Below, piece after piece: positions 6,120-6,352 of a stretch of 6,352 bases of DNA. How positions within the stretch are numbered: the stretch's first letter is position 1; each line of letters begins with the position of its first letter. Under the pieces are notes generated by a model that was not told the DNA's origin, searched no databases, and saw only the letters and a list, made by a program, of their open reading frames with translations. A program made the position numbers and the translations under genes. The DNA is taken from NCBI GenBank assembly GCA_024640745.1, contig JAHEEL010000132.1, positions 1 to 6,352 on the forward strand, written 5' to 3'. The DNA is from Actinomycetes bacterium. GTDB lineage: Bacteria > Actinomycetota > Acidimicrobiia > Spongiisociales > UBA5794.

Positions 6120-6143
6120 TTTACACTACGGTCGTAGTGGAAA
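6120..6143. promoter_or_regulatory. 24-bp dyad, candidate BlaI/MecI/CopY-class operator
   Basis: The left arm TTTACACTACG (6120-6130) and right arm CGTAGTGGAAA (6133-6143) are inverted copies around GT, matching at 10 of 11 positions; the inner seven base pairs are perfect. The core ACTAC-N4-GTAGT has the half-sites and spacing that I recall for operators of the MecI/BlaI winged-helix repressors. It sits between the divergent ABM and FTR1 genes, 28 bases before the FTR1 start, and it is more AT-rich than its surroundings. TTTACA at its left edge resembles a -35 hexamer, and TACACT (6122-6127) could be a -10 box for FTR1. The regulator gene is not in the window. Confidence 0.6.
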
Positions 6144-6159
6144 GCTCGTCAGCGGAGAT

Positions 6160-6164
6160 AGGAG
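6160..6164 (+). promoter_or_regulatory. ribosome binding site supporting a TTG start for FTR1
   Basis: AGGAG lies seven bases before TTG at 6172. The next in-frame ATG (6190-6192) lies within the first membrane segment, two residues from the REGVE motif, which would truncate the protein, so TTG is preferred. Confidence 0.75.
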
Positions 6165-6171
6165 TCGGACG

Positions 6172-6352
6172 TTGGCTGCGTTTCTCGTCATGCTCCGAGA
6201 AGGGGTCGAAGCGGCGATCATCGTTGCGCTGCTGCTCGGCTATCTCCACCGGATCGATCGGCGCGCTGACGGTCGATGGGTGTGGGCCGGGGCGATCGCT
6301 GCCGCGCTGGTTTCGCTCGGGGTCGGGATCGTCTTGTGGAACACGGTCGGGG
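6172..6352 (+). CDS. FTR1/EfeU-family iron permease (N-terminal part only)
   Basis: Sixty codons are visible before the window ends. The N-terminus carries the REGVEA motif (residues 9-14) inside the first hydrophobic helix (about 3-24), the REGxE iron-binding motif of FTR1 permeases. A short charged loop with HRIDRRADGR follows, then a second membrane helix (about 36-55). Family members are seven-helix membrane proteins that take up iron, in bacteria often as EfeU with the partners EfeO and EfeB; whether these follow here is outside the window. The TTG start is backed by a well-placed AGGAG. It is divergent from the ABM gene, with a strong dyad in the shared 88-base gap. No IdeR/Fur-like box is seen there. 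Confidence 0.9.
   Translation, partial: MAAFLVMLREGVEAAIIVALLLGYLHRIDRRADGRWVWAGAIAAALVSLGVGIVLWNTVG

Noticed and set aside
6084..6171. IdeR/Fur iron box controlling FTR1
   Set aside because: I find no TTAGG-type or GATAAT-type iron box; the only clear dyad has a different core.

Overview
The window is GC-rich DNA with very dense gene packing. The style suggests a high-GC Gram-positive lineage (Actinomycetota): a Lys/Arg-poor lipoprotein with a lipobox, actinobacterial-type exporter pairs, TANNNT boxes a few bases before ATG starts that lack a Shine-Dalgarno, and a TTG start. This is inference from gene content and base composition; there is no rRNA or other taxonomic marker.

Layout, left to right: (i) the last 19 codons of an unidentified + strand gene (1-60); (ii) a secreted lipoprotein with two META/HslJ-like domains (80-850, -); (iii) a two-gene ABC exporter, DrrA/DrrB-like ATPase and ABC-2 permease (955-2675, +), with overlapping ATGA stop/start; (iv) a second, distantly related two-gene ABC exporter on the opposite strand (2680-4433, -), also joined by an ATGA overlap; (v) a YedK/HMCES-type SRAP protein that shields abasic sites (4509-5204, +); (vi) a membrane-anchored protein with two tandem ABM (antibiotic biosynthesis monooxygenase-fold) domains (5226-6083, -); (vii) the start of an FTR1/EfeU-family iron permease (6172 to the window end, +).

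The seven transcription units alternate strand without exception. Convergent pairs are separated by 19, 4 and 21 bases and divergent pairs by about 75-104 bases. Two of the three convergent junctions carry a perfect inverted repeat that could act as a two-way terminator. The divergent gap between the ABM protein and the iron permease carries the most striking regulatory signal in the window: a 24-bp dyad whose core, ACTAC-N4-GTAGT, looks like a BlaI/MecI/CopY-class operator.

The two ABC pairs probably each form a homodimeric or heterodimeric exporter of unknown substrate. Nothing ties them functionally to the SRAP protein or to the ABM/FTR1 divergent pair. I see no RNA genes, insertion sequences, CRISPR arrays or phage genes. 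No stretch longer than about 105 bases lacks a gene. I do not find convincing evidence for a wholly new system; the ABM/FTR1 divergent pair with its operator is the part most worth pursuing.
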